A program made the position numbers and the translations under genes. A stretch of 64,000 nucleotides of DNA from Alteraurantiacibacter hainanensis (GTDB taxonomy: Bacteria > Pseudomonadota > Alphaproteobacteria > Sphingomonadales > Sphingomonadaceae), in assembly GCF_036321025.1 (NCBI RefSeq), contig NZ_JAZAPB010000002.1, positions 372,001 to 436,000 of the forward strand, given 5' to 3'. Shown piece after piece: positions 17,188-25,538 of the stretch (within the stretch, counting starts at the first letter, position 1; each line of letters starts with the position of its first letter). Under the pieces are notes generated by a model, which saw only the letters and a list, made by a program, of their open reading frames with translations, was not told the DNA's origin and ran no database searches.

Positions 17188-18372
17188 TCAGGCTCTCGTC
17201 GCGGCGAGCTGTTCGAAGCGGCGCAGGTGGCGAAGCAGCATGTCGGGAGCGGCATCGGCATACCGGTCCGCCAGCGCCTGCGTCGCAGGATCGAACAGGC
17301 GCTGCATGATCAGATCGGGATCGGCGCGCATCAGGTCGTCGCGGTGGAAATAGCGGTCGAGGATGCCCGCGCGTCGGGCCAGATCGTGGTTCGGGTTGCG
17401 AGGGTCGGGCTTGCCCCAGCGCTTGCTGGTCAGGTCCATCGTCACCACCGGCGTCTTGTTGGAAACGCACGACACGAACGCGTGGAACCGCATCCCGATG
17501 AAGCCCGCGCAGCTGGCGAGGCTGGAATACCAGGTCAGCGGCGACATCGGCAGGTCCAGCGCCCCGTCCGTAAAATCGAAGCTATCCTTCTCCGCCGGGT
17601 TCGCCAGCGTCATCGCGCGGTATCCCTGCTGGCGAATGGCAGCCACCATGCGGCGCAGCCAGCCCTCGTCGAAATCCCCGTTGAGCAGGATCACGTCCGA
17701 GAGATCCTGCTCGGGTCGTTCGTCGTCCGGCACTTGGAAGGCGGTGTTGAGGCCGAACACCGGATCGGGGCTGTAGAGCGGATCGGCCTTGCCGAGCGAA
17801 AGCCAGCGCACCAGCGTTCCCGTCCAGTCGTCGCGCACCGTGATGAAATCGAAATCGCGCAGCGCCGCGCCGGTTTCGCGCATCATGTGGGGCTTGAGGA
17901 AATAGAACGATGTTCCACGCGACGAAGCGGCGATCGTTCCCTTGATGATGCCCGGCGCATCGAAGGGAAGGAAGAACGGCGGCACGCGGTCGGCCCAGCT
18001 GAACGCCTCGAACGGATTGGAATGGCCCAGCAGCCGCTTGGCGATACGCCTGGGCTGGTACGGCGTGGCGAGGCGGAACACGGCGTCGGAGCCGCTCACT
18101 ACCCCGTCAAGGTTCTGGCGCACATAGTCGGCCACCGCGTCCACCGTCAGCAAAGGCGGCGAAAGGTCGTAGTACCTGTCGGCGAAGGCATCGTGCCGGG
18201 CAACCTGTTCGGGCGGCACCAGCTTGGCGAAGGATGCGAGTTTCGCCTCATCGACGTAGTTCACCACCACCGGTTCGTAGCCGAGCGTGCGCAGCATCTC
18301 CTGCGTCGCCAGCGTCTGCAGGTTCGCGCCGAAATTGCGGCTGGAATGAAAGGTGAGGACCCCGATACGCAT
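17188..18372 (-). CDS. Polysaccharide pyruvyl transferase family protein
   Basis: A 394-residue protein with the N-terminus M-R-I-G-V-L-T-F-H-S-S-R-N-F-G-A-N-L-Q, the hallmark of the polysaccharide pyruvyl transferase superfamily. A G-M-R-F-H-A-F segment lies in the C-terminal half. Members add ketal pyruvate from PEP to glycan residues, although many are only family-level matches. The start shares one base with the stop of the nitroreductase-like gene (TGATG), so the two are likely translated together. This close pairing hints that both act on the same modification step (inference). Confidence 0.85.
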   Translation of the reverse strand: MRIGVLTFHSSRNFGANLQTLATQEMLRTLGYEPVVVNYVDEAKLASFAKLVPPEQVARHDAFADRYYDLSPPLLTVDAVADYVRQNLDGVVSGSDAVFRLATPYQPRRIAKRLLGHSNPFEAFSWADRVPPFFLPFDAPGIIKGTIAASSRGTSFYFLKPHMMRETGAALRDFDFITVRDDWTGTLVRWLSLGKADPLYSPDPVFGLNTAFQVPDDERPEQDLSDVILLNGDFDEGWLRRMVAAIRQQGYRAMTLANPAEKDSFDFTDGALDLPMSPLTWYSSLASCAGFIGMRFHAFVSCVSNKTPVVTMDLTSKRWGKPDPRNPNHDLARRAGILDRYFHRDDLMRADPDLIMQRLFDPATQALADRYADAAPDMLLRHLRRFEQLAATRA

Positions 18373-19331
18373 CAGGTGCGCTTCCGCTCCTTGAGTTCGG
18401 TGAGGAAGGTATCGAGGTCGTAGCGCCGCGATCCGGCGGCACGCGCCTCCTCCGGCAGCGGGCCGAAGGCGATCATCATGATCACCACCTCGTCCTCGGG
18501 AATATTTACTGTGGCGCGAAGAGCAAGGTCCTGCCGGTGGCTGGCGGACCAGTTCAGCGCGCAACCGCCCAGCCCGTTCGCGCTCAGCCCCAGCAGCAGG
18601 CTCATCGCGAACAGCCCGCCGTCGACGAAGGCCTGGTTGCGCTCGCTGGGCATGCGAAAGATGGTCTGCGTGCAGGTCACGATGAACAGGCCGGGCACGC
18701 GGTTTCCGAAGCCGGTGTTGCCGTTCTGGCAGGCAAGCGCGCGGTCGATGACCTTCCGGTCGAGCGAATAGTGCACGCGGAAACCCTGCCGGTTGCAGAC
18801 GGAAGGTGTTGCCATCGCATCTGTCACCACATCGCGGACCTTCTCGTCGGTAACGGGCTCCTCGCCGAATTCGCGGATGCTCGCCCGGCTGCGCATGGCC
18901 TTGCCCAAGGCGGCGCGCTCCGCATCGCTCAATTCCTCGCGCCGCAGGGTGCGGACCGATCCGGTTCCGTCTCCGCCTTCGTGCCCATTCTCATTGCCCA
19001 GCAGGTCGGAAATATCGACGCCGTGTTCGTCATGCTTGCGGCGGTAGGCGGCCACGGCATCGCGCGCCATCACCAGCGCGGGATCGTTTTCGTCCAGGCC
19101 AAGGTCGCGGTGCGCGCGGATCAGCTTCAGCGCATTGCGCAGCTTGCTCTGGGCGCGGCGCGGCTCGAACTCGCGAAAGCTGAGGCCCTTTTCCAGACCA
19201 TGCGCTGCGATCATCAGGCATGCCTGCAGGTGCCGCGCCTGCTTCTCCGGATCCTTGCCGAAGGCGGAGTGGCGGGCGAAGCGGCGCAGGTCGTAGAGAT
19301 AGTCCGCAAGCAGGATGGCATACTGCTTCAC
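18372..19331 (-). CDS. Nitroreductase-like flavoprotein in a polysaccharide operon
   Basis: A 319-residue protein. The first ~130 residues are a helical extension (Y-A-I-L-L-A-D-Y-L-Y-D-L-R-R-F). The C-terminal ~180 residues match the nitroreductase fold: R-S-R-A-S-I-R-E-F, a P-S-V-C-N-R-Q-G-F-R-V-H segment for FMN contact, and G-G-C-A-L-N-W near the end. The start is GTG at 19331 and overlaps the flippase stop (GTGA); the frame continues upstream only as a shadow. FMN-dependent reduction is expected, but the substrate is unknown. Its place between a flippase and a pyruvyl-transferase-like gene makes a sugar or lipid modification possible. Confidence 0.8.
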   Translation of the reverse strand: MKQYAILLADYLYDLRRFARHSAFGKDPEKQARHLQACLMIAAHGLEKGLSFREFEPRRAQSKLRNALKLIRAHRDLGLDENDPALVMARDAVAAYRRKHDEHGVDISDLLGNENGHEGGDGTGSVRTLRREELSDAERAALGKAMRSRASIREFGEEPVTDEKVRDVVTDAMATPSVCNRQGFRVHYSLDRKVIDRALACQNGNTGFGNRVPGLFIVTCTQTIFRMPSERNQAFVDGGLFAMSLLLGLSANGLGGCALNWSASHRQDLALRATVNIPEDEVVIMMIAFGPLPEEARAAGSRRYDLDTFLTELKERKRT

Positions 19332-20785
19332 GACCGCGCGCTCCACGCGAAGAGGCCCAGCGGCACGACGGAGATTACCAGCGCGGCGGCGAGCATCCAT
19401 ATCGTTCCCTGCAGCTGCCCGACCACGGCAAGCGTGCCCGCGCCCGCCGCCAGCAACAGCGGAACGGCGATGCGGACCAGGAACCAGCGCGCGAACACTG
19501 CGACCACGTAGACAATCGAGATGGCTGCCATGACCGCTTCGGCTAGCATGTAAGCCCATGCCAGCGATAGCGCAGTGGCGTCTTCCCGCAGCACCAGAAG
19601 GGTGCTCAGGAACGCTGCGACCCAGATCGCCGTCAGCGCGGTATGCCGCCAGACGTGGCCCGTTCCGTCCATGATCCGCCGCAGCGACTGGTTGAGCGCG
19701 AACAGGAAGACGCTGATCATCAGGATCGGCAGGACATCTGCGCCGCCTTCGTATTCGCTGCCGAACAGCAGCATCAGCCAGTCCGCGAAGACGATGACGC
19801 CCACCGAAATGGGCAGGGCCAGCGAGAGGATGCCGTTGAACTGCAGCGAGATTGCCTCGTCGAAGTCGTCCTTCGCTTCCTTGCCGTAGCTGCTGGCGAT
19901 GATCGGCAGGGCGGCCAGCGCCAGCGCGCCAGGGACCAGCAGCACCATCGTTCGCCACTGGTTGGCGGCCTCGAACAGGCCGAGTTGCACGAAACCGTCG
20001 GGCGTGTCTGCCACGTGAACCCGTCCGATCCAGTAGCATCCGGCTGTGGCGGCGCCGGTCAGCAGGCCGGGCAGGGCGAAGCTCCACAGGATCGGTATCT
20101 CGCGCTTCCACTTCGCAAAGGGCAGGTTGCCGGCAATGCCCTGGCTGGCAAGCGCCTTGCGCACGGAAAACTCCAGCACGACGAAACTGAGAAAGGTGCC
20201 GATGGCGAGACCGGCAACCGCGCCTGTCACTCCGCCGAGCAGCGTGCCCGCCACCAGCAGCACGCTGGTCGCGCCGCCCTTGACCGCGTTGACGAAGGCA
20301 AAGGCGCGGAACCGCTCCGCCCCGATCAGGATCGTCTCGCGCACGGCTCCGTAGGCCTGGAAGAACATGATGGCGGAACTGATCCGCAGCGGCGTTTCCA
20401 GCGCCGCGTTGCCGATGATGTCCCGCGCGATCCAGCCCCCGGCAACCAGCAGGATCATGCCCATAGCCGCGCACAGCGCGGCGGAGACGAACAGCACCAT
20501 CGACAGGATCCGCCCGGCGCGGTCGGGGTCGGTCTCGCGAAATTCGGCCATGTGCTTGCTGGCGGTGGTGCCCAAGCGGAACACGGCGAAGGTCTGGAAG
20601 ATGTTGGCGGTGGAGCGGACGATCCCCAGTTCACCGAATCCCGCGGCGCCCAGGATGCGCGCAGCCAGGATGGAACTGACGGCCGTCAGCACGCGCCAGC
20701 CCAGTGTGCCCAGGGAACTCCAGGCAAAACCGCCGGCCAGCCGCCGCGCGATGGATTGTCCTGGAAATGATCCGGGGGTTGTCAC
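19328..20785 (-). CDS. Polysaccharide flippase (Wzx/MATE-type)
   Basis: A 485-residue, 12-14 helix protein of the oligosaccharide flippase family. It begins with A-R-R-L-A-G-G-F-A-W-S-S-L-G and has the A-A-R-I-L-G-A-A-G-F-G-E-L-G motif after the first helix, as usual for Wzx proteins. It should turn undecaprenyl-linked repeat units across the cytoplasmic membrane. The start codon is GTG at 20785, 18 nt after the dehydrogenase stop. Its end overlaps the nitroreductase-like gene. Confidence 0.92.
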   Translation of the reverse strand: MTTPGSFPGQSIARRLAGGFAWSSLGTLGWRVLTAVSSILAARILGAAGFGELGIVRSTANIFQTFAVFRLGTTASKHMAEFRETDPDRAGRILSMVLFVSAALCAAMGMILLVAGGWIARDIIGNAALETPLRISSAIMFFQAYGAVRETILIGAERFRAFAFVNAVKGGATSVLLVAGTLLGGVTGAVAGLAIGTFLSFVVLEFSVRKALASQGIAGNLPFAKWKREIPILWSFALPGLLTGAATAGCYWIGRVHVADTPDGFVQLGLFEAANQWRTMVLLVPGALALAALPIIASSYGKEAKDDFDEAISLQFNGILSLALPISVGVIVFADWLMLLFGSEYEGGADVLPILMISVFLFALNQSLRRIMDGTGHVWRHTALTAIWVAAFLSTLLVLREDATALSLAWAYMLAEAVMAAISIVYVVAVFARWFLVRIAVPLLLAAGAGTLAVVGQLQGTIWMLAAALVISVVPLGLFAWSARS

Positions 20786-20803
20786 GCGTGATCGTTTCGA
20801 AGG

Positions 20804-22162
20804 TCAGGCCATGACCAGATTGTCGCCATACGCACCCGCCTTGCGGAACGCGTTGCGCGTATCCACCACCAGCGGCGCTGCACGCAGGATGGCGTGATAG
20901 TCGAAATCGTCGTGGTCGGTGACCAGCACGATGGCATCGTACTGCGCGGCCAGGTCGTCCTGCCAGGTCACGCTCTTCATTCCCGCCAGCGAAGGGTGTT
21001 CGCGGGTACTGGGAATTTCCGGCACGAATGGATCGAAATAGGAGATGTCGGCCTTGCGATGCTGCAGCAGTTCCATGATTTCCAGCGCCGGGCTTTCGCG
21101 CATGTCGTCGACGTTCTTCTTGTAGGCAGCGCCCAGCACCAGCACCCGCGTTCCGTTGAGGCCTTTCTTCAGCCGCTGGTCCACCGCGAGCGCCAGTTTC
21201 TCGACCACGCGCGAAGGCATCGAGGAATTGATTTGCCCCGCAAGTTCGATGAACCGCGTGGGCACGGCATATTCGCGCGCCTTCCACGTCAGGTAGAAAG
21301 GATCGATTGGGATGCAGTGCCCCCCAAGGCCGGGGCCGGGATAGAAGGGCATGAAGCCGAACGGCTTGGTCTTGGCCGCCTCGATCACTTCCCAGATGTC
21401 CACGCCCATGGCCTCGTAGATGTGCTTCAGCTCGTTCACGAGGGCGATGTTGACGGAGCGAAAGATGTTCTCGGTAAGCTTTGTGGCCTCGGCCGCGCGG
21501 GTGTTGGATACCGGAACCACCTGGCCGATGAAGGAAGCGTAGAAGGTCGCCGCCGCTTCGCGCGCCACCGCGTCGTCGGCGCCGACCACCTTGGGTATCG
21601 AAGTCGTGCCGAACATCGGGTTGCCGGGGTCTTCGCGCTCGGGCGAGAAGGCGAGGAAGAAATCCTCCCCGCAAGTAAGGCCGGTATCCTCGAGGATGGG
21701 CTTGAGCACCTCGTCGGTCGTGCCCGGGTAGGTGGTGGATTCCAGCACCACCAGCTGGCCGGGATGCAGGGTTTCGGCAATCGTCCGCGTTGTGTTTCTG
21801 ACGAAGGACAGGTCGGGCTCGTTGTGATGGTCGAGCGGGGTCGGAACGCAGATGGCGACCACGTCGACATCGGCAAGCCGGGCGAAATCGGTCGTCGCGC
21901 TGAACTTGCCGCTGGCGTTGGCCCTGGCGATCTGCGCGCTGGGGATATGCTTGAAATAGCTTTCGCCGTTCGAAAGCGCCTCGGGCTTGCGGGTATCGAC
22001 GTCGAAACCGATCACGGTGTAGCCCGCATCGAGCACGGCCAATGCCAGCGGCAGACCGACATATCCCATGCCGATCACGCCCACGGTCGCCTGCCGATCC
22101 TTCAGATTCCTCAACAGTTCCGTGCCAGCTGCGCTTATCATCCGATCGTACCCTCCATTCAT
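20804..22162 (-). CDS. UDP-N-acetyl-hexosamine/UDP-sugar 6-dehydrogenase
   Basis: A 452-residue nucleotide-sugar dehydrogenase. An N-terminal Rossmann motif G-V-I-G-M-G-Y-V-G-L-P-L-A, the catalytic cysteine Cys283 in G-G-H-C-I-P-I-D-P-F, and the C-terminal G-A-A-Y-K-K-N-V-D-D-M-R-E-S-P-A motif are present. The G-G-H-C-I-P-I-D form is that of WbpA/WecC-type enzymes and not of UDP-glucose dehydrogenase (which has G-G-S-C-F). It should oxidise UDP-GlcNAc (or a related sugar) to the uronic acid with NAD. The start at 22162 overlaps the GT2 stop as ATGA; Met at 22141 is an alternative. Confidence 0.93.
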   Translation of the reverse strand: MNGGYDRMISAAGTELLRNLKDRQATVGVIGMGYVGLPLALAVLDAGYTVIGFDVDTRKPEALSNGESYFKHIPSAQIARANASGKFSATTDFARLADVDVVAICVPTPLDHHNEPDLSFVRNTTRTIAETLHPGQLVVLESTTYPGTTDEVLKPILEDTGLTCGEDFFLAFSPEREDPGNPMFGTTSIPKVVGADDAVAREAAATFYASFIGQVVPVSNTRAAEATKLTENIFRSVNIALVNELKHIYEAMGVDIWEVIEAAKTKPFGFMPFYPGPGLGGHCIPIDPFYLTWKAREYAVPTRFIELAGQINSSMPSRVVEKLALAVDQRLKKGLNGTRVLVLGAAYKKNVDDMRESPALEIMELLQHRKADISYFDPFVPEIPSTREHPSLAGMKSVTWQDDLAAQYDAIVLVTDHDDFDYHAILRAAPLVVDTRNAFRKAGAYGDNLVMA

Positions 22163-23121
22163 TTCCAGCGGTCGACAAGCCGCAGGGCCTGCGTCGCAAG
22201 GTACCAGGCCGGAAGGCCCAGTCGGTTGGCGCCTGCAAGGATGCGGGTGCTTTTGCCGTGTGGCATGTCCTTGCCGTAGGTTTCCAGCAAATGCTGCGCC
22301 TCGGCCCTGCTGCCCCCGAGTGCATGGGCGCTCATCAGGCCGGCTGCCACGCGGCCGCGCACGCGGCGAAACCCCGCTTGCTGCTCCGCGTCCAGTCGCG
22401 GCAATATCCTGCGTTCCCATGCCGCGATGGTGGGCGCGAGCTTGCGCCGCGCCGCATATTTCTTCCGCCAGCCGGTCTTCCTCGCCGCCGTTTCCGAGGT
22501 GCCGATCCAGAGCACTTCGGGCAGCACGCCCCACCCGCCAGCCGTTGCCAGCAGGGCCCAGTATTCCAGATCCTGGCTGATGCGCAGGGCCGGGTTCTGC
22601 AGGCCGATCTCGTCGATGGCGGAGCGGCGGAAAAGCACGGTGCCGGTGCGCACGTGATCGTATTCGGCCCAGAAGTCGAAGAAGTTGTCCAGCACCAGTC
22701 CGCCGGGATGCTCGCGCTGCAGCCGGGTCAGGTTGGCCGGACCGACATAGTCACCCTTCGCCCGTTCGATGCGAAAACCGCAGCTGGCGGCGATGGCTTG
22801 CGGATGGTGATCGAGAAAGTCCTCCATCCGCTCGAGGAATTCGGGCTGCCAGTAGTCGTCGGCGTCGAGCAGCGCGATGAATTCGCCCTGCGCGACCTGC
22901 ATTCCCGCGTTGCGCGCCGCGCCTTGGCCGGCATTTGCCTGCGTCAGGTGAACCACCTTGTCGCCGAATGCCTCGATCACGCCGGCCGTGCCATCGGTTG
23001 AGCCGTCGTCGACGACGATTACTTCGCAGGGCGTCGCGGTTTGCGACAGGGCGCTCTCGATGGAGACGCCCAGGCTGGCTTCGCTGTTGAAGGCAGGAAT
23101 GATGACAGAGCTTCGGCCCAC
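22159..23121 (-). CDS. Glycosyltransferase family 2 protein
   Basis: A 320-residue GT2 enzyme: S-V-I-I-P-A-F-N-S-E at the start, V-V-D-D-G-S-T-D-G-T, and the D-A-D-D-Y metal motif near residue 95. I choose GTG at 23121 because GGAGGA lies directly upstream and the N-terminus then fits the family; the open frame allows a start up to 23166. It is the first gene of the minus-strand polysaccharide operon. Only 33 nt separate it from the possible start of the divergent polymerase gene. Confidence 0.9.
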   Translation of the reverse strand: MGRSSVIIPAFNSEASLGVSIESALSQTATPCEVIVVDDGSTDGTAGVIEAFGDKVVHLTQANAGQGAARNAGMQVAQGEFIALLDADDYWQPEFLERMEDFLDHHPQAIAASCGFRIERAKGDYVGPANLTRLQREHPGGLVLDNFFDFWAEYDHVRTGTVLFRRSAIDEIGLQNPALRISQDLEYWALLATAGGWGVLPEVLWIGTSETAARKTGWRKKYAARRKLAPTIAAWERRILPRLDAEQQAGFRRVRGRVAAGLMSAHALGGSRAEAQHLLETYGKDMPHGKSTRILAGANRLGLPAWYLATQALRLVDRWK

Positions 23122-23154
23122 GGGTCCTCCGCCGGGCCGGTTAGGCCTCGGTCC

Positions 23155-24741
23155 ATGCCTGCGCAAGGATTCATCTCTGCCTCAGCAAACGCCGCCAGCG
23201 GGGTTAACGATTTCGAGGGCTTGCGGTCGTTTGCGCTTTCTCTAAGCACGGGCGGCACCGAACGATTCCAGCTGGGGGCTTTGCGGGTGCGCGATAGACG
23301 GGGCGAACTGACCTGGGGCAACAGCCTGTCCCGGTTCGGCAAGACTGAACTGGCCCTGCTAGCCACTCTCTTGCTGTCGGCCATGCTGTTCGGCGGCAGT
23401 TCGCGGTACGACGTGATGCAGAACGTGCTGATGCAGCCGATCGCCTGGCTGGTGGCAGGCGTGGCGCTTGTCGTCGCCAGCGGCAGACGATTGCACGCAC
23501 TGCGCTGGCCGCTGGGCATGCTCGCGGCGCTGTTCCTCATCACACTGTTGCAACTGGTGCCGCTGGGTGAGGGGCTGTGGACGTCGCTTCCGGGCCGACA
23601 GCCGCTGGCAGACGTGGCCGATGCGATCGGCAGCCAGGGTGCGCGACCGGTTTCGATGGTGCCCTCGCGAACCCTCAATGCCCTTTCGGCCATCGGCATG
23701 CCGCTCGCCGCCCTGCTCGTCATGGCCGCGCTGGGGCGCAGGTCCGTCTTCCTGCTGCTCTGCGCCATCGTGGTTCTTGCGCTGGCCAACGCCCTTCTCG
23801 CCATTTTCCAGGTGGCCAGCGGCTATGCGGAGGCGGGCTATTTCTATTCGATCACCAACACCGGCATGACGGTCGGCATATTCGCCAACCGCAATCAATC
23901 GGCAGTGTTCGCGGCGCTCGCGATGCTGATCATTGCCTTCATGGTCACCCGCAAGGAGCGTGAACGGCTGCCCGGTGCCGATATCCTCTTGTGGAGCATT
24001 TACGGCACGATCTTCCTCACGATCCTCGTCAACGGGTCGCGCAGCGGTCTACTGACGGCCGGTATCGCGCTGGCGGCCACGGCGGTGCTGATCCACGGCG
24101 GCCGCTCGCAGGCCGGTTCGGGCAAGCGCATGGCGGCACAGCCCGCAGGCCCGATGCGGTTCCTGCCTGTCGCCGTCATTCTTGCCTTTGCCGCGGGGCT
24201 GGTCGCGGTATTCCTGCTGGCGGACAGGCTGACCGCCTTCCAGCGTATCGTGGGCACGAACCCGCTGGAGGACCTTCGCTTCCGGGTCGTGCCTGTCCTG
24301 ATCGAGATGATGGGGCGATATTTTCCCGTGGGCAGCGGTTTCGGCACATTCGAGGATGTCTATCGCATCCATGAGACGGCCGACCTGCTCAGCCCGCAAT
24401 ATCTCAACATGGCCCACAACGACTGGTTTCAATGGATAATCGAAGGCGGCCTGCCGGGTGCGATGTTGCTGGCCGTGTTCCTGGGCTGGTTCGCGCTGCA
24501 GGTGCGTCGGCTGGGCGGTGTGGGCAGGGATCACCTGGTTTTCGCGGTTGCAGGATTCGCAATTCTCGCGATAGCGAGCTATTTCGACTATCCCCTGCGG
24601 ACGCCCCTTTTCCAGGTCGTCGGTGTGTGGTTTATCAGCTCCCTCGCGCTGCTGGGCAGGCCTGCCGAAGCAAAGCGCGGGGAATCTTCCCCCGTCGCCG
24701 GGCCTCGGCCGGCGATGGAAACGGGCCGCGGGGCGCGGTAG
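23155..24741 (+). CDS. O-antigen ligase/polymerase family protein (Wzy-like)
   Basis: Up to 528 residues with about ten membrane helices and the O-antigen ligase-family pattern: N-R-N-Q-S-A-V-F, V-N-G-S-R-S-G-L, and the periplasmic G-R-Y-F-P-V-G-S-G-F-G-T-F-E-D-V-Y segment followed by H-N-D-W-F-Q. The start is uncertain: ATG 23155 is given, and GTG 23287 close to the first helix is possible. As the first gene of the plus arm, ahead of the Wza- and Wzc-like genes, it is the better candidate for the repeat-unit polymerase. Confidence 0.82.
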   Translation: MPAQGFISASANAASGVNDFEGLRSFALSLSTGGTERFQLGALRVRDRRGELTWGNSLSRFGKTELALLATLLLSAMLFGGSSRYDVMQNVLMQPIAWLVAGVALVVASGRRLHALRWPLGMLAALFLITLLQLVPLGEGLWTSLPGRQPLADVADAIGSQGARPVSMVPSRTLNALSAIGMPLAALLVMAALGRRSVFLLLCAIVVLALANALLAIFQVASGYAEAGYFYSITNTGMTVGIFANRNQSAVFAALAMLIIAFMVTRKERERLPGADILLWSIYGTIFLTILVNGSRSGLLTAGIALAATAVLIHGGRSQAGSGKRMAAQPAGPMRFLPVAVILAFAAGLVAVFLLADRLTAFQRIVGTNPLEDLRFRVVPVLIEMMGRYFPVGSGFGTFEDVYRIHETADLLSPQYLNMAHNDWFQWIIEGGLPGAMLLAVFLGWFALQVRRLGGVGRDHLVFAVAGFAILAIASYFDYPLRTPLFQVVGVWFISSLALLGRPAEAKRGESSPVAGPRPAMETGRGAR

Positions 24742-24830
24742 GTACAACTAGGGGGTTCCTCCCCGCCGAATGCGCGGGTAGGGACCGGGATGAAACAAGG
24801 AGTGCGTACGTCTTGACCGGAAAGAACATC

Positions 24831-25526
24831 ATGAGGGGCACCACGCTCCTGCTCGCATCGCTGGCGCTGGCTGCCTGTGCCTCGACGGATCGCAGCTATG
24901 GTTCATCCTCGGATATCGCTGTCACTTCGCTGACCGAGCTTCCCGCACCGGCATCCACGACGCCGCGATTCTCGCCCATGGGCATCATCGAGGTGACGGT
25001 CGCGCAGGACGACACGCTGAGCGGCACCTACGTGATCGACGAGAGCGGTATGCTCGATTTCCCGCTGATCGGCGAAGTCGCCGCTCTCGGTCTCTCGCCC
25101 ACGCAGCTGGCGGCGGTGATCGCCAGCCGGCTTTCGGGCGAATACGTGCTGGACCCCAGCGTCACGGTGAACCCGGTCAATGCGGCTCCGCCGTCGGTTT
25201 CCGTGGGCGGCCAGGTGAACGCGCCCGGCAACTACCTGATGAACACGTCCTACACCCTGATGCGCGCGATCAACACCGCCGGCGGCCTTGGCGATTACGC
25301 CAAGGAGGACGACGTTCTGATCTTCCGCGAGGTAAGCGGCGAACGCTATATCGGCCTCTACAACCTCGAAGCCATCATGCGCGGCAATCTGCCCGATCCC
25401 GTTCTTTACGAAGGTGACATCGTGATGGTGGGCGACAGCCCAGGCGAGCGCCGCCTCGAACGTATCCTGCAAATCCTGCCGGCGGTTACATCCAGCCTCG
25501 TGCTGATCGATCGCGTAGGCAACTAA
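24831..25526 (+). CDS. Wza-like polysaccharide export lipoprotein
   Basis: A 231-residue outer-membrane export protein. The lipoprotein signal ends at A-A-C (Cys16). A polysaccharide biosynthesis/export (PES) domain follows (D-T-L-S-G-T-Y-V-I-D-E-S-G-M-L-D-F-P-L-I-G), and then a SLBB-type segment (V-S-V-G-G-Q-V-N-A-P-G-N-Y). It is shorter than E. coli Wza (~380), as common in alphaproteobacteria. A TTG start at 24813 behind AAGGAG is possible; ATG 24831 gives a normal signal peptide. It forms the outer-membrane channel for the polymer and is followed at once by the Wzc-like gene. Confidence 0.92.
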   Translation: MRGTTLLLASLALAACASTDRSYGSSSDIAVTSLTELPAPASTTPRFSPMGIIEVTVAQDDTLSGTYVIDESGMLDFPLIGEVAALGLSPTQLAAVIASRLSGEYVLDPSVTVNPVNAAPPSVSVGGQVNAPGNYLMNTSYTLMRAINTAGGLGDYAKEDDVLIFREVSGERYIGLYNLEAIMRGNLPDPVLYEGDIVMVGDSPGERRLERILQILPAVTSSLVLIDRVGN

Positions 25527-25538
25527 CCCAGGAATAGA

